A stretch of 64,000 nt of DNA from Nonlabens spongiae (lineage in GTDB: Bacteria > Bacteroidota > Bacteroidia > Flavobacteriales > Flavobacteriaceae), in assembly GCF_002117125.1 (NCBI RefSeq), contig NZ_CP019344.1, forward strand, positions 2,570,501 to 2,634,500. Reading direction: 5' to 3'. Position numbers and translations under genes: made by a program. The notes beneath the pieces are model-generated. The model was not told the DNA's origin, did not search any database, and was given only the letters and a program-made list of their open reading frames with translations. Shown here one piece after another: positions 17,516-26,054 of the stretch (position 1 is the stretch's first letter; the number at the start of each line of letters is the position of its first letter).

Positions 17516-17552
17516 CTTATAAGATAGAGGATGTAATTCTGAGGATGTAATT

Positions 17553-18314
17553 CTAGAAGAAATCCAAGTAATAGACGTAACCTATGTTAACCCACCAGAT
17601 CCAGTCATTCGCTCTGTTGTTAGGGTTGTCTGGGCTCAGCCCATCTACATAGTTATCTAAATAGTAGTGCCATTTTGAACTTAGAATGAGATCATTAGAT
17701 CTATTGATCTTATATCTAAATCCTATATCTCCTACCACAGATATCGTGCTACCAGGAGAGGTGTCTATACGATCGAGAAATGTGGAAAATGTGGTGACCG
17801 GGTTGTTTAACGGTCCCAGTGTACTTGTTGCTTCAGGAGCAAAATTTACGTAATGCACACCTAAACTTACAAAAGGAGAAAATTTACTTTGTCCCGCCTC
17901 AAAATCTCTAATACTGTTAAAATGATATTCTAGACTAGGTCCTATTTCAAAAACCTTAGCCTTACCTTCCATCTCTCTGAGTTGGCGACCCCCTAAACGA
18001 GGAGACTCAGATGTAGGACCATAATTATTTAAGGTGGTAACATGATAGCTGATTTCAGTCCTTATTTTAAAATGATCATTAAAATAAGAATCAAAAGCGT
18101 AGGGAAAGTTTAGATAGTGTACAAATCCTCCGCCTATTCCAACGTTCCCTGAATTAGTGTCAAAATCACCACGCTCACCATAATCACTTTGAAATGCCAC
18201 AGGGCCAAAGAATACACCTATCTCATGGGTGTATCCATTCTGTGCCTTACTGCTATTTGTAAAACAGGTAAAGACTAACAGAATTGCAATAAAAATTTTC
18301 ATTGGGTTATTCAT
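17553..18314 (-). CDS. Secreted/outer-membrane protein, THC0290_0291-like family
   Basis: 253 aa with a Sec signal peptide (MKIFIAILLVFTCFTNSSKAQ; an upstream Met four codons earlier is the frame's first start). The mature part is rich in alternating aromatic and polar strands: HEIGVFFGPVAFQSDYGER, GIGGGFVHYLNF, FEIGPSLEYHF, FSPFVSLGVHYVNF, ending in YYLDFF. These fit a small eight-stranded outer-membrane barrel. I recognise the flavobacterial family often named THC0290_0291, function unknown. It has its own promoter and is divergent from gdhA. Confidence 0.7.
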   Translation of the reverse strand: MNNPMKIFIAILLVFTCFTNSSKAQNGYTHEIGVFFGPVAFQSDYGERGDFDTNSGNVGIGGGFVHYLNFPYAFDSYFNDHFKIRTEISYHVTTLNNYGPTSESPRLGGRQLREMEGKAKVFEIGPSLEYHFNSIRDFEAGQSKFSPFVSLGVHYVNFAPEATSTLGPLNNPVTTFSTFLDRIDTSPGSTISVVGDIGFRYKINRSNDLILSSKWHYYLDNYVDGLSPDNPNNRANDWIWWVNIGYVYYLDFF

Positions 18315-18336
18315 TGCTTTTGGCTTAAGTAAGTCG

Positions 18337-18365
18337 CAAATATAACAAAATCAGTTACAGACAAA
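18337..18365 (-). promoter_or_regulatory. Full Bacteroidota promoter of the barrel protein gene
   Basis: On the minus strand a TTTG (18365-18362) is followed by a 17-base spacer and TATATTTG (18344-18337). This is a textbook -33/-7 pair upstream of 18314. Confidence 0.6.
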
Positions 18366-18489
18366 AGTTATGCCTATCTTATCAAACATATTTTTAGATG
18401 AAATACATATCGATTTACGGCTAAATTCCACTTTATGATATTTAGTTAAAAAATAACTAGGCATAAAATTACCTGAAAAACCTTAGATG

Positions 18490-18497
18490 TATATTTG
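18490..18497 (+). promoter_or_regulatory. -7 box of gdhA
   Basis: TATATTTG, 44 bases before the gdhA ATG at 18542. Confidence 0.5.
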
Positions 18498-18541
18498 CCG
18501 TATAATTATTTAATAGATTTTTATCTCATAATCTACAAAAA

Positions 18542-19885
18542 ATGAAGCAAAACATTCAAGATTTTATCGATTTGATAAAAGACAAGAATCCTAATGAGCC
18601 TGAATTCATTCAAGCGGTCACTGAAGTCGCAGAAGCCGTTATTCCCTTTATTGAAGATAATCCTAGGTATGCAAATGACAAATTACTTGAGCGTATGGCT
18701 GAGCCTGAGCGTGTAACCATGTTTAGGGTGCCGTGGACTGATGATAACAATGAAGTTCAGGTAAATCGCGGATACCGCATACAGATGAACAGCGCAATCG
18801 GACCTTATAAAGGAGGTTTGAGATTTCACCCGTCTGTAAACTTGAGTATTTTGAAGTTTTTGGCATTTGAACAAGTTTTTAAAAATAGCTTGACTACACT
18901 ACCCATGGGAGGTGGTAAAGGTGGCTCAGATTTTGACCCAAAAGGAAAATCTGACCGTGAAGTGATGCGTTTTTGTCAATCCTTTATGGTAGAACTTGCA
19001 AGAGTTATAGGCGCTGATACTGACGTACCTGCTGGGGATATAGGAGTAGGAGGAAGAGAGATAGGTTATCTATTTGGTTACTATAAAAAGCTCAGAAATG
19101 AATTTACTGGAATCCTTACTGGTAAAGGTCGTAGTTATGGCGGGTCTTTGATTAGACCAGAGGCTACTGGATATGGAAACGTCTATTTTGCGGAAAATAT
19201 GCTGAAGACCAGAGGTGAGTCCATTCAAGGTAAAACCGTAGTGATATCTGGTTCAGGTAATGTAGCTCAGTATGCGGCAGAGAAAATCCTACAATTAGGA
19301 GGGAAGGTGGTAACCATGTCAGACTCTGGAGGTTATATTCACGATGAAGATGGTATCGATGGTGACAAACTTGCTTTTATCATGGACCTTAAAAACAACA
19401 AGCGCGGTCGTATTCATGAGTATCTAGATGAGTATAGCAACGCAACCTATCACGAGGGTGAACGCCCATGGTCGGTAAAATGTGATATAGCACTTCCCTG
19501 TGCAACTCAAAACGAATTAAATGGAGACGAGGCAAAAACTTTAGTTTCTAATGGATGTATTTGTGTAGGTGAGGGCGCAAACATGCCTTGTACTCCAGAA
19601 GCAATAGAACATTTCTTGGACAAGAAAATTTTGTTCAGTCCTGGGAAAGCATCAAATGCAGGTGGTGTAGCAACTTCTGGATTAGAAATGTCTCAAAACA
19701 GTTTAAGATACAGCTGGACTGCAGAGGAAGTGGATAACAAGTTACACGGAATCATGAGCGATATTCATGAAGCCTGCGTGAAATATGGTAATGATAAAGA
19801 TGGCTTTGTTGATTACGTGAAGGGAGCAAACATAGCCGGTTTCGTTAAAGTTGCAGATGCGATGTTAGCACAAGGTATTGTGTGA
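18542..19885 (+). CDS. gdhA: NADP-specific glutamate dehydrogenase
   Basis: 447 aa, the usual length of the hexameric class I enzyme. It interconverts glutamate with 2-oxoglutarate plus ammonium. IGPYKGGLRFHPSVN near residue 87 and the catalytic-Lys segment LPMGGGKGGSDFDPKGKS near residue 120 are diagnostic. A Rossmann motif VVISGSGNVAQYAA lies near residue 235. Monocistronic, with a promoter box at 18490. The stop is followed after three bases by a copy of the 16-bp palindrome and then by a Rho-independent terminator. Confidence 0.97.
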   Translation: MKQNIQDFIDLIKDKNPNEPEFIQAVTEVAEAVIPFIEDNPRYANDKLLERMAEPERVTMFRVPWTDDNNEVQVNRGYRIQMNSAIGPYKGGLRFHPSVNLSILKFLAFEQVFKNSLTTLPMGGGKGGSDFDPKGKSDREVMRFCQSFMVELARVIGADTDVPAGDIGVGGREIGYLFGYYKKLRNEFTGILTGKGRSYGGSLIRPEATGYGNVYFAENMLKTRGESIQGKTVVISGSGNVAQYAAEKILQLGGKVVTMSDSGGYIHDEDGIDGDKLAFIMDLKNNKRGRIHEYLDEYSNATYHEGERPWSVKCDIALPCATQNELNGDEAKTLVSNGCICVGEGANMPCTPEAIEHFLDKKILFSPGKASNAGGVATSGLEMSQNSLRYSWTAEEVDNKLHGIMSDIHEACVKYGNDKDGFVDYVKGANIAGFVKVADAMLAQGIV

Positions 19886-19888
19886 TCT

Positions 19889-19904
19889 CGCTTTCGCGAA
19901 AGCG
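19889..19904. repeat. 16-bp palindrome, intergenic copy after gdhA
   Basis: Exact copy. Flanks extend the identity with the copy at 45925 to 29 bases (19883-19911 versus 45919-45947). Confidence 0.95.
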
Positions 19905-19915
19905 TAATTAATTTA

Positions 19916-19952
19916 AAACACCTTTGAATCACATAGATTTGAAGGTGTTTTT
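19916..19952 (+). terminator. gdhA terminator
   Basis: Stem 19916-19929 with 19937-19950 (two G-U pairs), 7-base loop, ending in T's. It abuts the -7 box of the next gene. Confidence 0.8.
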
Positions 19953-19959
19953 ATTTTTG
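19952..19959 (+). promoter_or_regulatory. -7 box of porZ
   Basis: TATTTTTG built into the tail of the gdhA terminator, 36 bases before the ATG at 19996. Confidence 0.45.
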
Positions 19960-19995
19960 CCTATCATAAGATTGCTATAACTACGTTCTTGTTAA

Positions 19996-22278
19996 ATGAA
20001 ATATCTCTTTTTTTTTCTGCTGCTGGCCACATCTCTTTCTAGGGCTCAAGACTTTTCTGAATCGTGGGAGGGTTATTTCTCGTTTTCACAGATCGTTGAT
20101 GTAGAAAGTGGCGATGGGAGCATTTACGTAGCTGGCATTAATGCCATTAAAATCATTGATCCCGTCTCAAACAGCTCAGAAACACTCTCAACTATAAATG
20201 GACTTCTTGGAGACGAGATCAGCACCATTTTTTATAGTACGAGTAAGGAGAAACTTGTAATAGGTTACAGAAATGGAACTCTACAAATTCTAGACAATAA
20301 CGGTGATCTGACTACCGAGGTGGCAATCACAGACAAACAAACCATATCAGCCGAAAGAAAGAGGATCAATGGATTTTTTGAGAGAGGTGACCTGCTATAC
20401 ATGGCTACAGAATTTGGTGTGGCACTCTACGATCTTGAGCGATTAGAATTCAATGACACCTATTTTATAGGAGATGGAGGGAGCCAGGTAAGAGTCTCTG
20501 GGTTAGAGTTTTTTGAAGGTCAGCTCTATGCTACAACCATTGATTCGGGAATTTTAAGAGCAGATCTAACCGACCCATTTCTTTTGGATTTTTCAAATTG
20601 GATCAGGGTAATTGGTTTTCCTTGGGATGCAATTGTAGAATTTAATGAAGAATTGCTGGCGATTAACATCAATCCGTTTATTTGGGAATTGAATAATGAC
20701 AGATTTGTAAGAACACCTGATAGAATAGCTACGAGAGCTCTTGATTATGCCCAAACTGGTCAGTACCTTTTTTTACTTTCTGCTAATCAAATCAAGGTTT
20801 ATGACAGGAACTTTACTGAAGTTACCATAATAGATGGACTTGATGGCGAGCAGTATAAGTTCACAAGTATGACTCAAAGTGGAGGCGATTTATATGTAGG
20901 TACTGAACAAAACGGTCTTTTGAGAATCGACTTTTTGAACACACTTGATTTTGAATTTATTGAAATAGACGGACCGCTTAAAAATGGAGTGTTTTCCGTA
21001 ACCACAGGAGAGAGTGGGGTATGGGTAGGTTTTGGGAATTATGATATTTTCTACAATCCTTTCCCTCTAGAGAGTTATGGGATAAGTAGGTTAAGAGAAG
21101 AGCAGCCTTGGGATAATTATAGCTTTGAGGATATACTTATGCCTAGAAGTGTCAGTAGCATTTTAATCAATCCCTCTAACCCTGAACAGGTATTTATAAA
21201 CTCTATGAGGGATGGTGTAGTGAATTTTGAACCAGAGGTTAATGTATTTGATTATAATGAAACTAATAGCTCGTTGACACCGCTGACAGGTGAGGTTGAT
21301 CATTTCCGTATACCTAGTAGTGGAATTGATCCTCAAGGTAATTTTTGGTTTGTTAATTCTATTTCAGAAGAACCACTTCACCGACTTGCTGAAAATAGTC
21401 AGTGGACCGGCTTCGATTTTGATGACGAGTTTCCTGATTTATTTGCCGGTATTTCATCAACAAAGGTTGAATTTGACACAGCTGGTCGAGTTTATTGGGG
21501 AACAGTGAGCAGAGGTTTATTTGCATTTGACCCAGCGACTGATCAAGTAGGACAACTTATAGATGAAGTAGGACAAGGAAACTTAATCAATCCATATATA
21601 GGAGCACTGCGTATTGATCAAAATAATACTTTATGGATAGGATCCACCTTGGGATTAAGAGTACTCTCAAATCCTTCAAGTATATTAGATGAAGAGGTAA
21701 GGGATTCACGCCCCATAATAATTGAAGATCAGAATGGAATCCCCAGAGAACTTCTTGCTGATCAGGCAATCTTAGATATTGAAGTTGATGGAAATAATAA
21801 TAAATGGGTAGCCACCTCTGATTCTGGAGCTTATTTATTCTCTCCCAGTGGACAAGAAACGATATTTCAGTTTACAAAAGACAACTCACCCTTGCCGGTA
21901 AATACGGTAAATGATATATCTATAGACTTCAACACTGGGAAGGTGTATTTTGCAACAGATGGCGGCCTTGTATCCTTTCAAGGAGCTAGATCCAGCGCTC
22001 CGAGAGAAGATCTTACAGAGGTTTTTGCATTTCCCAATCCAGTCCGACCTGGTTTTGATGGAAATGTAATCATCGATGGGTTGACTGATAGAGCTCGCGT
22101 AAAGATTACAGATGTTGAAGGTAATCTAGTTTACGAGGCAATTTCACAAGGAGGAAGTATTCCATGGGATACACGTAGTTTTTCTGGTAATAAGGTGGCA
22201 AGTGGGGTCTATTTTTTATTAGTAAACACAGATGACACCATCGAGACCACTGTATTCAAGCTTATGATCATTAGATAA
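19996..22278 (+). CDS. porZ: PorZ-like type IX secretion protein, beta-propellers plus C-terminal domain
   Basis: 760 aa. A signal peptide (MKYLFFFLLLATSLSRAQ) comes first. Two beta-propeller regions carry repeated two-component-regulator-type blades (for example NTLWIGSTLGLRVLSN and NNKWVATSDSGAYLFS). The C-terminal Ig-like sorting domain starts at about residue 675 (FAFPNPVRPGFDGNVIIDGL, ending FKLMIIR). This order matches PorZ, part of the T9SS attachment complex on the cell surface that links cargo to anionic polysaccharide in Porphyromonas. Adjacency to recO, seen here with a two-base gap, is also common in relatives. A generic two-component-propeller protein is the alternative. Confidence 0.8.
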   Translation: MKYLFFFLLLATSLSRAQDFSESWEGYFSFSQIVDVESGDGSIYVAGINAIKIIDPVSNSSETLSTINGLLGDEISTIFYSTSKEKLVIGYRNGTLQILDNNGDLTTEVAITDKQTISAERKRINGFFERGDLLYMATEFGVALYDLERLEFNDTYFIGDGGSQVRVSGLEFFEGQLYATTIDSGILRADLTDPFLLDFSNWIRVIGFPWDAIVEFNEELLAININPFIWELNNDRFVRTPDRIATRALDYAQTGQYLFLLSANQIKVYDRNFTEVTIIDGLDGEQYKFTSMTQSGGDLYVGTEQNGLLRIDFLNTLDFEFIEIDGPLKNGVFSVTTGESGVWVGFGNYDIFYNPFPLESYGISRLREEQPWDNYSFEDILMPRSVSSILINPSNPEQVFINSMRDGVVNFEPEVNVFDYNETNSSLTPLTGEVDHFRIPSSGIDPQGNFWFVNSISEEPLHRLAENSQWTGFDFDDEFPDLFAGISSTKVEFDTAGRVYWGTVSRGLFAFDPATDQVGQLIDEVGQGNLINPYIGALRIDQNNTLWIGSTLGLRVLSNPSSILDEEVRDSRPIIIEDQNGIPRELLADQAILDIEVDGNNNKWVATSDSGAYLFSPSGQETIFQFTKDNSPLPVNTVNDISIDFNTGKVYFATDGGLVSFQGARSSAPREDLTEVFAFPNPVRPGFDGNVIIDGLTDRARVKITDVEGNLVYEAISQGGSIPWDTRSFSGNKVASGVYFLLVNTDDTIETTVFKLMIIR

Positions 22279-22280
22279 CT

Positions 22281-23000
22281 GTGTTAGTAAGAACTCCAGC
22301 TCTCGTAATTTCAAAACTTAAATATGGTGAAGCTGATATAATTGCACGCATTTTTTCTCGGGAGCTGGGAATGCACTCTTATATGGTTAAAGGTGTTCTC
22401 AAATCTCGAAAGGGAAAACTACGCATTGCTCAATTCCAGCCATTGACACAAGTTATGCTTGAATCTGATCATAAGAATAAAGGCTCTCTTGAGTATTTAA
22501 AAAATCTTCAGGTGGACTACCCCTATGAGACTATAGATCGAGATATATACAAAAGTAGCATCATCATGTTTTTCTCTGAGATACTTACTCAGTTGCTTAA
22601 CGAGCAACCGGCTGATGAAGAGCTATTTGACTATCTACAAAATGCATTCAAATACCTTGATCAAGCAGATCATATCTCAAATTTTTCAATTAAAGTTTTA
22701 CTAGATCTTACAGCCTATTTTGGTTTTCAGCCTCAGGGTGAGCTTAGTGGCGCGTATTTCAATTTGATAGACGGAAACTTTGATAATGATGGACTACAGC
22801 CACATCACTCTACTGATATCGAGGCATCACTTCTCAAGGCTTTCATCGGCATGAATTTTGATAAGGTTGAGCAAATTAAAATGAATAGGGAAGAGCGTTC
22901 TCGGTTACTCAATCTATTGATTGACTATTTTCAGATACATTTGCACGCCTTTAAAAGACCCAGTTCCCTTGATATTTTGAAACAACTGTTTGACCGTTGA
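22281..23000 (+). CDS. recO: DNA repair protein RecO
   Basis: 239 aa. It helps RecR and RecF load RecA on single-stranded DNA. The N-terminal OB-fold is recognisable: MLVRTPALVISKLKYGEADIIARIFSRELG, then YMVKGVLKSRKGKLRIAQFQPLT. The start is GTG at 22281, since family members begin at this residue. The Cys zinc motif found in some RecO proteins is absent. It follows porZ with two bases between, and its stop overlaps the TTG start of the TonB receptor gene (TTGA). Confidence 0.88.
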   Translation: MLVRTPALVISKLKYGEADIIARIFSRELGMHSYMVKGVLKSRKGKLRIAQFQPLTQVMLESDHKNKGSLEYLKNLQVDYPYETIDRDIYKSSIIMFFSEILTQLLNEQPADEELFDYLQNAFKYLDQADHISNFSIKVLLDLTAYFGFQPQGELSGAYFNLIDGNFDNDGLQPHHSTDIEASLLKAFIGMNFDKVEQIKMNREERSRLLNLLIDYFQIHLHAFKRPSSLDILKQLFDR

Positions 23001-25405
23001 GAAGAATTTTATTATTCCTTGCCTTATTTTGTTTTGTTTCACTGCTCGCTGCCCAGTCTGTAAAAGTTATGGATCGCTTTAGCGGTGAGCCTGTGGTGTC
23101 AGCGCTCATTTATAATAAATCAAAAAAAACAGTTGCATATACTGATGTATTTGGAAATGCGAGCTTAGATGCCTTTGAAGATCAGGAAGCAATCTATTTT
23201 AAAAGTACCAGCTATGTAACGGCTCATTTTTCAAAGAATGAATTAGATAAGCTTAAGTGGACGGTGCGCATGATGCCAGATGGAGAAGCGATGGATCCCA
23301 TTGTTCTCTCTGCATCAAAATTTGAGCAAAGAAAACAAGATATCCCCCAGAAGATCATATCCCAATCCAGAGAACAGGTTCTCAATCAAAACCCACAAAC
23401 CAGTGCTGATCTTTTGCAGCAATCTGGCCAGGTCTTCGTCCAGAAATCCCAGCAAGGTGGTGGTAGTCCCATGATCAGAGGTTTCTCAACAAACCGTCTT
23501 CTACTTACGGTTGATGGCGTGCGCATGAACAACGCTATTTTCAGATCGGGAAATCTTCAAAATGTCATATCTATCGACCCCTTGAGTATCGAGCGTACTG
23601 AGGTAATTTTAGGCCCGGGCAGCGTTGTTTACGGGAGTGATGCCATAGGAGGTGTGCTTAATTTTTATACTACACAACCTAAATTTTCTCAAGACTCCAC
23701 CGCTTTTCATGGAAATGCACTTTTGCGCTACGCAACCGCAAATCAAGAAAATACGGCTCATGTTAATCTCAAATATGGTCGTAAGAAATTTGCCAGTGCT
23801 ACCAGCATCACCATAAACTCTTTCAACGATTTGAGAATGGGTAGTCACGGCCCGGACGATTATCTGAGGGAGTCATTTGTTATACGCAACGGTGATGAGG
23901 ATGTTCTGGTCTCAAATCCAGATCCTAGAGAACAGGTCCCGACTGGTTACAGCCAGATCAATCTGTTACAAAAATTTTCGTTTCAAGATAACCCCAGATG
24001 GCGGTATGACGCTTCACTCATTTACACAGCGACCAGTGATGTGGATCGTTATGATGCATTAGACCGCTTTCGCGAAAGCGGAAACCCCAGAAACGCCGAG
24101 TGGTATTACGGGCCACAGAAATGGTTGTTTCTTAACGGGAAGATTCACCACGAAGCTGACAACTATTTTTATGATCGTGCGGTCTTTACCGCTGCTTTTC
24201 AAAGATTCAATGAAAGTCGCATCACGAGGGATTTTCAGGAAATAGATAGGTTTAAGACTGCTGAAGAAGTAGATGTTTACATCGCTTCTATAGATTTTGA
24301 AAGACACGACGAGAAGAAGAACACGCTCTTTTACGGTGGAGAGTTTGTGCATAACCGTGTAGATTCAGACGGTAGCCTTACTAATATTATCAATGGAGCT
24401 ACTGCAGATGCGGCATCTCGTTACCCTGATGGCTCTTCATGGAGATCACTAGCGTTTTATGCAAACTATCAGTGGAGGTTGAGAGATGATCTGACGTTGC
24501 AATCTGGTTTAAGGTATAATCATATATGGATCGACGCAGATTTTGACACACCATTTTTTGATTTCCCATTTGAAAAAGCCCATGCTGACACGGGAGCACT
24601 AACTGGCGCCCTAGGTGCGACCTATAGACCAGGGAACAGTTGGGAAATCCGTACAAACCTGAGTACAGCTTTCAGAGCACCTAATATTGATGATATTGGA
24701 AAAATCTTTGATCCGAGCCCGGGCACGGTCGTAGTTCCTAACCCAGATATTGAGGCTGAATACTCTTACAATTACGAGGTGGGAGTGAGTAAAAAATTCT
24801 TTGACCGATTTGATGTGGATATCGCAGGCTACTATACGTATTTGAAAGACGCTCTAGTAGTTAGAGACTTTAGCCTAAACGGTCAAGAAGAGATCGTTTA
24901 CCAAGGCGAACTAAGTAGAGTGCAGGCTGTCCAAAACGCTGAAGAGTCTATGGTTTATGGACTGGAATTAGGTCTGAACTTTAAGGTAAATGAATTCCTA
25001 CAACTTGCTGGTCATTACACGGTCGTAGAAGGAGAGCAAGAGGAAGAAGATGGCGCAAAGGTCTCTGTGAGACATGTGGCTCCAGATTTTGGAGATGTTC
25101 ATGCGATCATCGACTTAGGAAAATTAGATCTTGACGCTTTTGCGGTGTTTAACGGTAGCATAGACTTTGAAGATTTAGCTCCCAGTCAGCAAAGCAGGCC
25201 CTACCTTTATGCTCTAGATACCAATGGCAATCCGTACTCCCCTAGTTGGTACACCTTGAACTTGAGATCTAGATATGCCATTAACGACAGTCTTGCCGTA
25301 ACCGCAATTGCTGAAAACATTACCGATCAGCGCTATCGAACCTATTCTTCAGGAATTGCTGCAGCGGGATTTAATTTTATTGCTTCAGTAGATTACCGAT
25401 TCTAG
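22997..25405 (+). CDS. TonB-dependent outer-membrane receptor
   Basis: 802 aa. The signal peptide MRRILLFLALFCFVSLLAAQ is read from a TTG start that overlaps the recO stop. A carboxypeptidase-regulatory-like domain spans about 20-95, a plug domain about 110-220 (QTSADLLQQSGQVFVQKSQQGGGSPMIRGF, RTEVILGPGSVVYGSDAIGGV), and a 22-strand barrel ends in Phe (SVDYRF). The plug and length resemble heme/hemoglobin or siderophore receptors; the ligand is not known. An exact palindrome (24065-24080) encodes residues 357-361, RFRES, in a loop. It uses proton-motive force through TonB to import its ligand. Confidence 0.9.
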   Translation: MRRILLFLALFCFVSLLAAQSVKVMDRFSGEPVVSALIYNKSKKTVAYTDVFGNASLDAFEDQEAIYFKSTSYVTAHFSKNELDKLKWTVRMMPDGEAMDPIVLSASKFEQRKQDIPQKIISQSREQVLNQNPQTSADLLQQSGQVFVQKSQQGGGSPMIRGFSTNRLLLTVDGVRMNNAIFRSGNLQNVISIDPLSIERTEVILGPGSVVYGSDAIGGVLNFYTTQPKFSQDSTAFHGNALLRYATANQENTAHVNLKYGRKKFASATSITINSFNDLRMGSHGPDDYLRESFVIRNGDEDVLVSNPDPREQVPTGYSQINLLQKFSFQDNPRWRYDASLIYTATSDVDRYDALDRFRESGNPRNAEWYYGPQKWLFLNGKIHHEADNYFYDRAVFTAAFQRFNESRITRDFQEIDRFKTAEEVDVYIASIDFERHDEKKNTLFYGGEFVHNRVDSDGSLTNIINGATADAASRYPDGSSWRSLAFYANYQWRLRDDLTLQSGLRYNHIWIDADFDTPFFDFPFEKAHADTGALTGALGATYRPGNSWEIRTNLSTAFRAPNIDDIGKIFDPSPGTVVVPNPDIEAEYSYNYEVGVSKKFFDRFDVDIAGYYTYLKDALVVRDFSLNGQEEIVYQGELSRVQAVQNAEESMVYGLELGLNFKVNEFLQLAGHYTVVEGEQEEEDGAKVSVRHVAPDFGDVHAIIDLGKLDLDAFAVFNGSIDFEDLAPSQQSRPYLYALDTNGNPYSPSWYTLNLRSRYAINDSLAVTAIAENITDQRYRTYSSGIAAAGFNFIASVDYRF
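24065..24080. repeat. 16-bp palindrome, coding copy in TonB receptor
   Basis: Exact copy, read as RFRES. Confidence 0.95.
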
Positions 25406-25415
25406 AAAACTGATC

Positions 25416-26054
25416 ATGTCGCCACTCGAAATTAAGATTCACGATCAAAATTTTGTGCTACACCCATCGGGAGCGTGTTTTTGGGAGGAGCAAGACGTGG
25501 TGCTATTAGCTGATGTGCATTTAGGCAAGAGTGCCCACTTCAGGAAACACGGTATGGCAGTTCCTTCCACCGCAGACGATGTAGAGTATGACAAATTAAA
25601 TGCGGTGATTGAGTATTTTAATCCTGACAGTATCTGGTTTTTGGGAGATCTGTTCCACTCTTATCAAAATGCAGAGTGGCACTATTTTGAACAATGGGTG
25701 CGCATGCAGCAAATTGAAATCGTTCTTGTAATGGGAAACCATGATATAATTTCTCGTGATCATTTCAAAGCGCTGGGAATTAAAACTTATGATATTCTCA
25801 ACGCTGGAAAATTCTATTTTACGCACCATCCACAAGAAGTAGCAGGAAGATTTAATTTTTCAGGTCACATTCATCCTGCGGTAAAATTGCAGGGAGTAGG
25901 TAGGCAAAAAGTAAAATTGCCATGTTTTTTTCAAAGCGAGACCGGCATGATACTGCCTGCATTTGGAGATTTTACAGGAACGTATTGCATGACTCCAGTT
26001 AAAGGTAATAAGATTTATGCCGTCGCAGATGATGAGGTGGTGGAGTGCTGTTAA
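25416..26054 (+). CDS. pdeM: PdeM-like metallophosphoesterase (DNA ligase-associated)
   Basis: 212 aa calcineurin-like phosphoesterase with all metal motifs: LLADVHLGKSAHFRKHG, FLGDLFHS, VMGNHD and FSGHIHPAV. This set and length fit the 'ligase-associated DNA damage response endonuclease PdeM' family. In many genomes it sits with LigB-type ligase, an Lhr-like helicase and an exonuclease; none of these is in view here. It lies 10 bases after the TonB receptor gene. Its stop overlaps the stop of the convergent ABC ATPase gene. Confidence 0.85.
   Translation: MSPLEIKIHDQNFVLHPSGACFWEEQDVVLLADVHLGKSAHFRKHGMAVPSTADDVEYDKLNAVIEYFNPDSIWFLGDLFHSYQNAEWHYFEQWVRMQQIEIVLVMGNHDIISRDHFKALGIKTYDILNAGKFYFTHHPQEVAGRFNFSGHIHPAVKLQGVGRQKVKLPCFFQSETGMILPAFGDFTGTYCMTPVKGNKIYAVADDEVVECC

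Noticed and set aside
18368..18466. Nine-base inverted repeat (TTATGCCTA / TAGGCATAA) upstream of gdhA
   Set aside because: Arms are 81 bases apart and short; chance occurrence is likely in AT-rich intergenic DNA.
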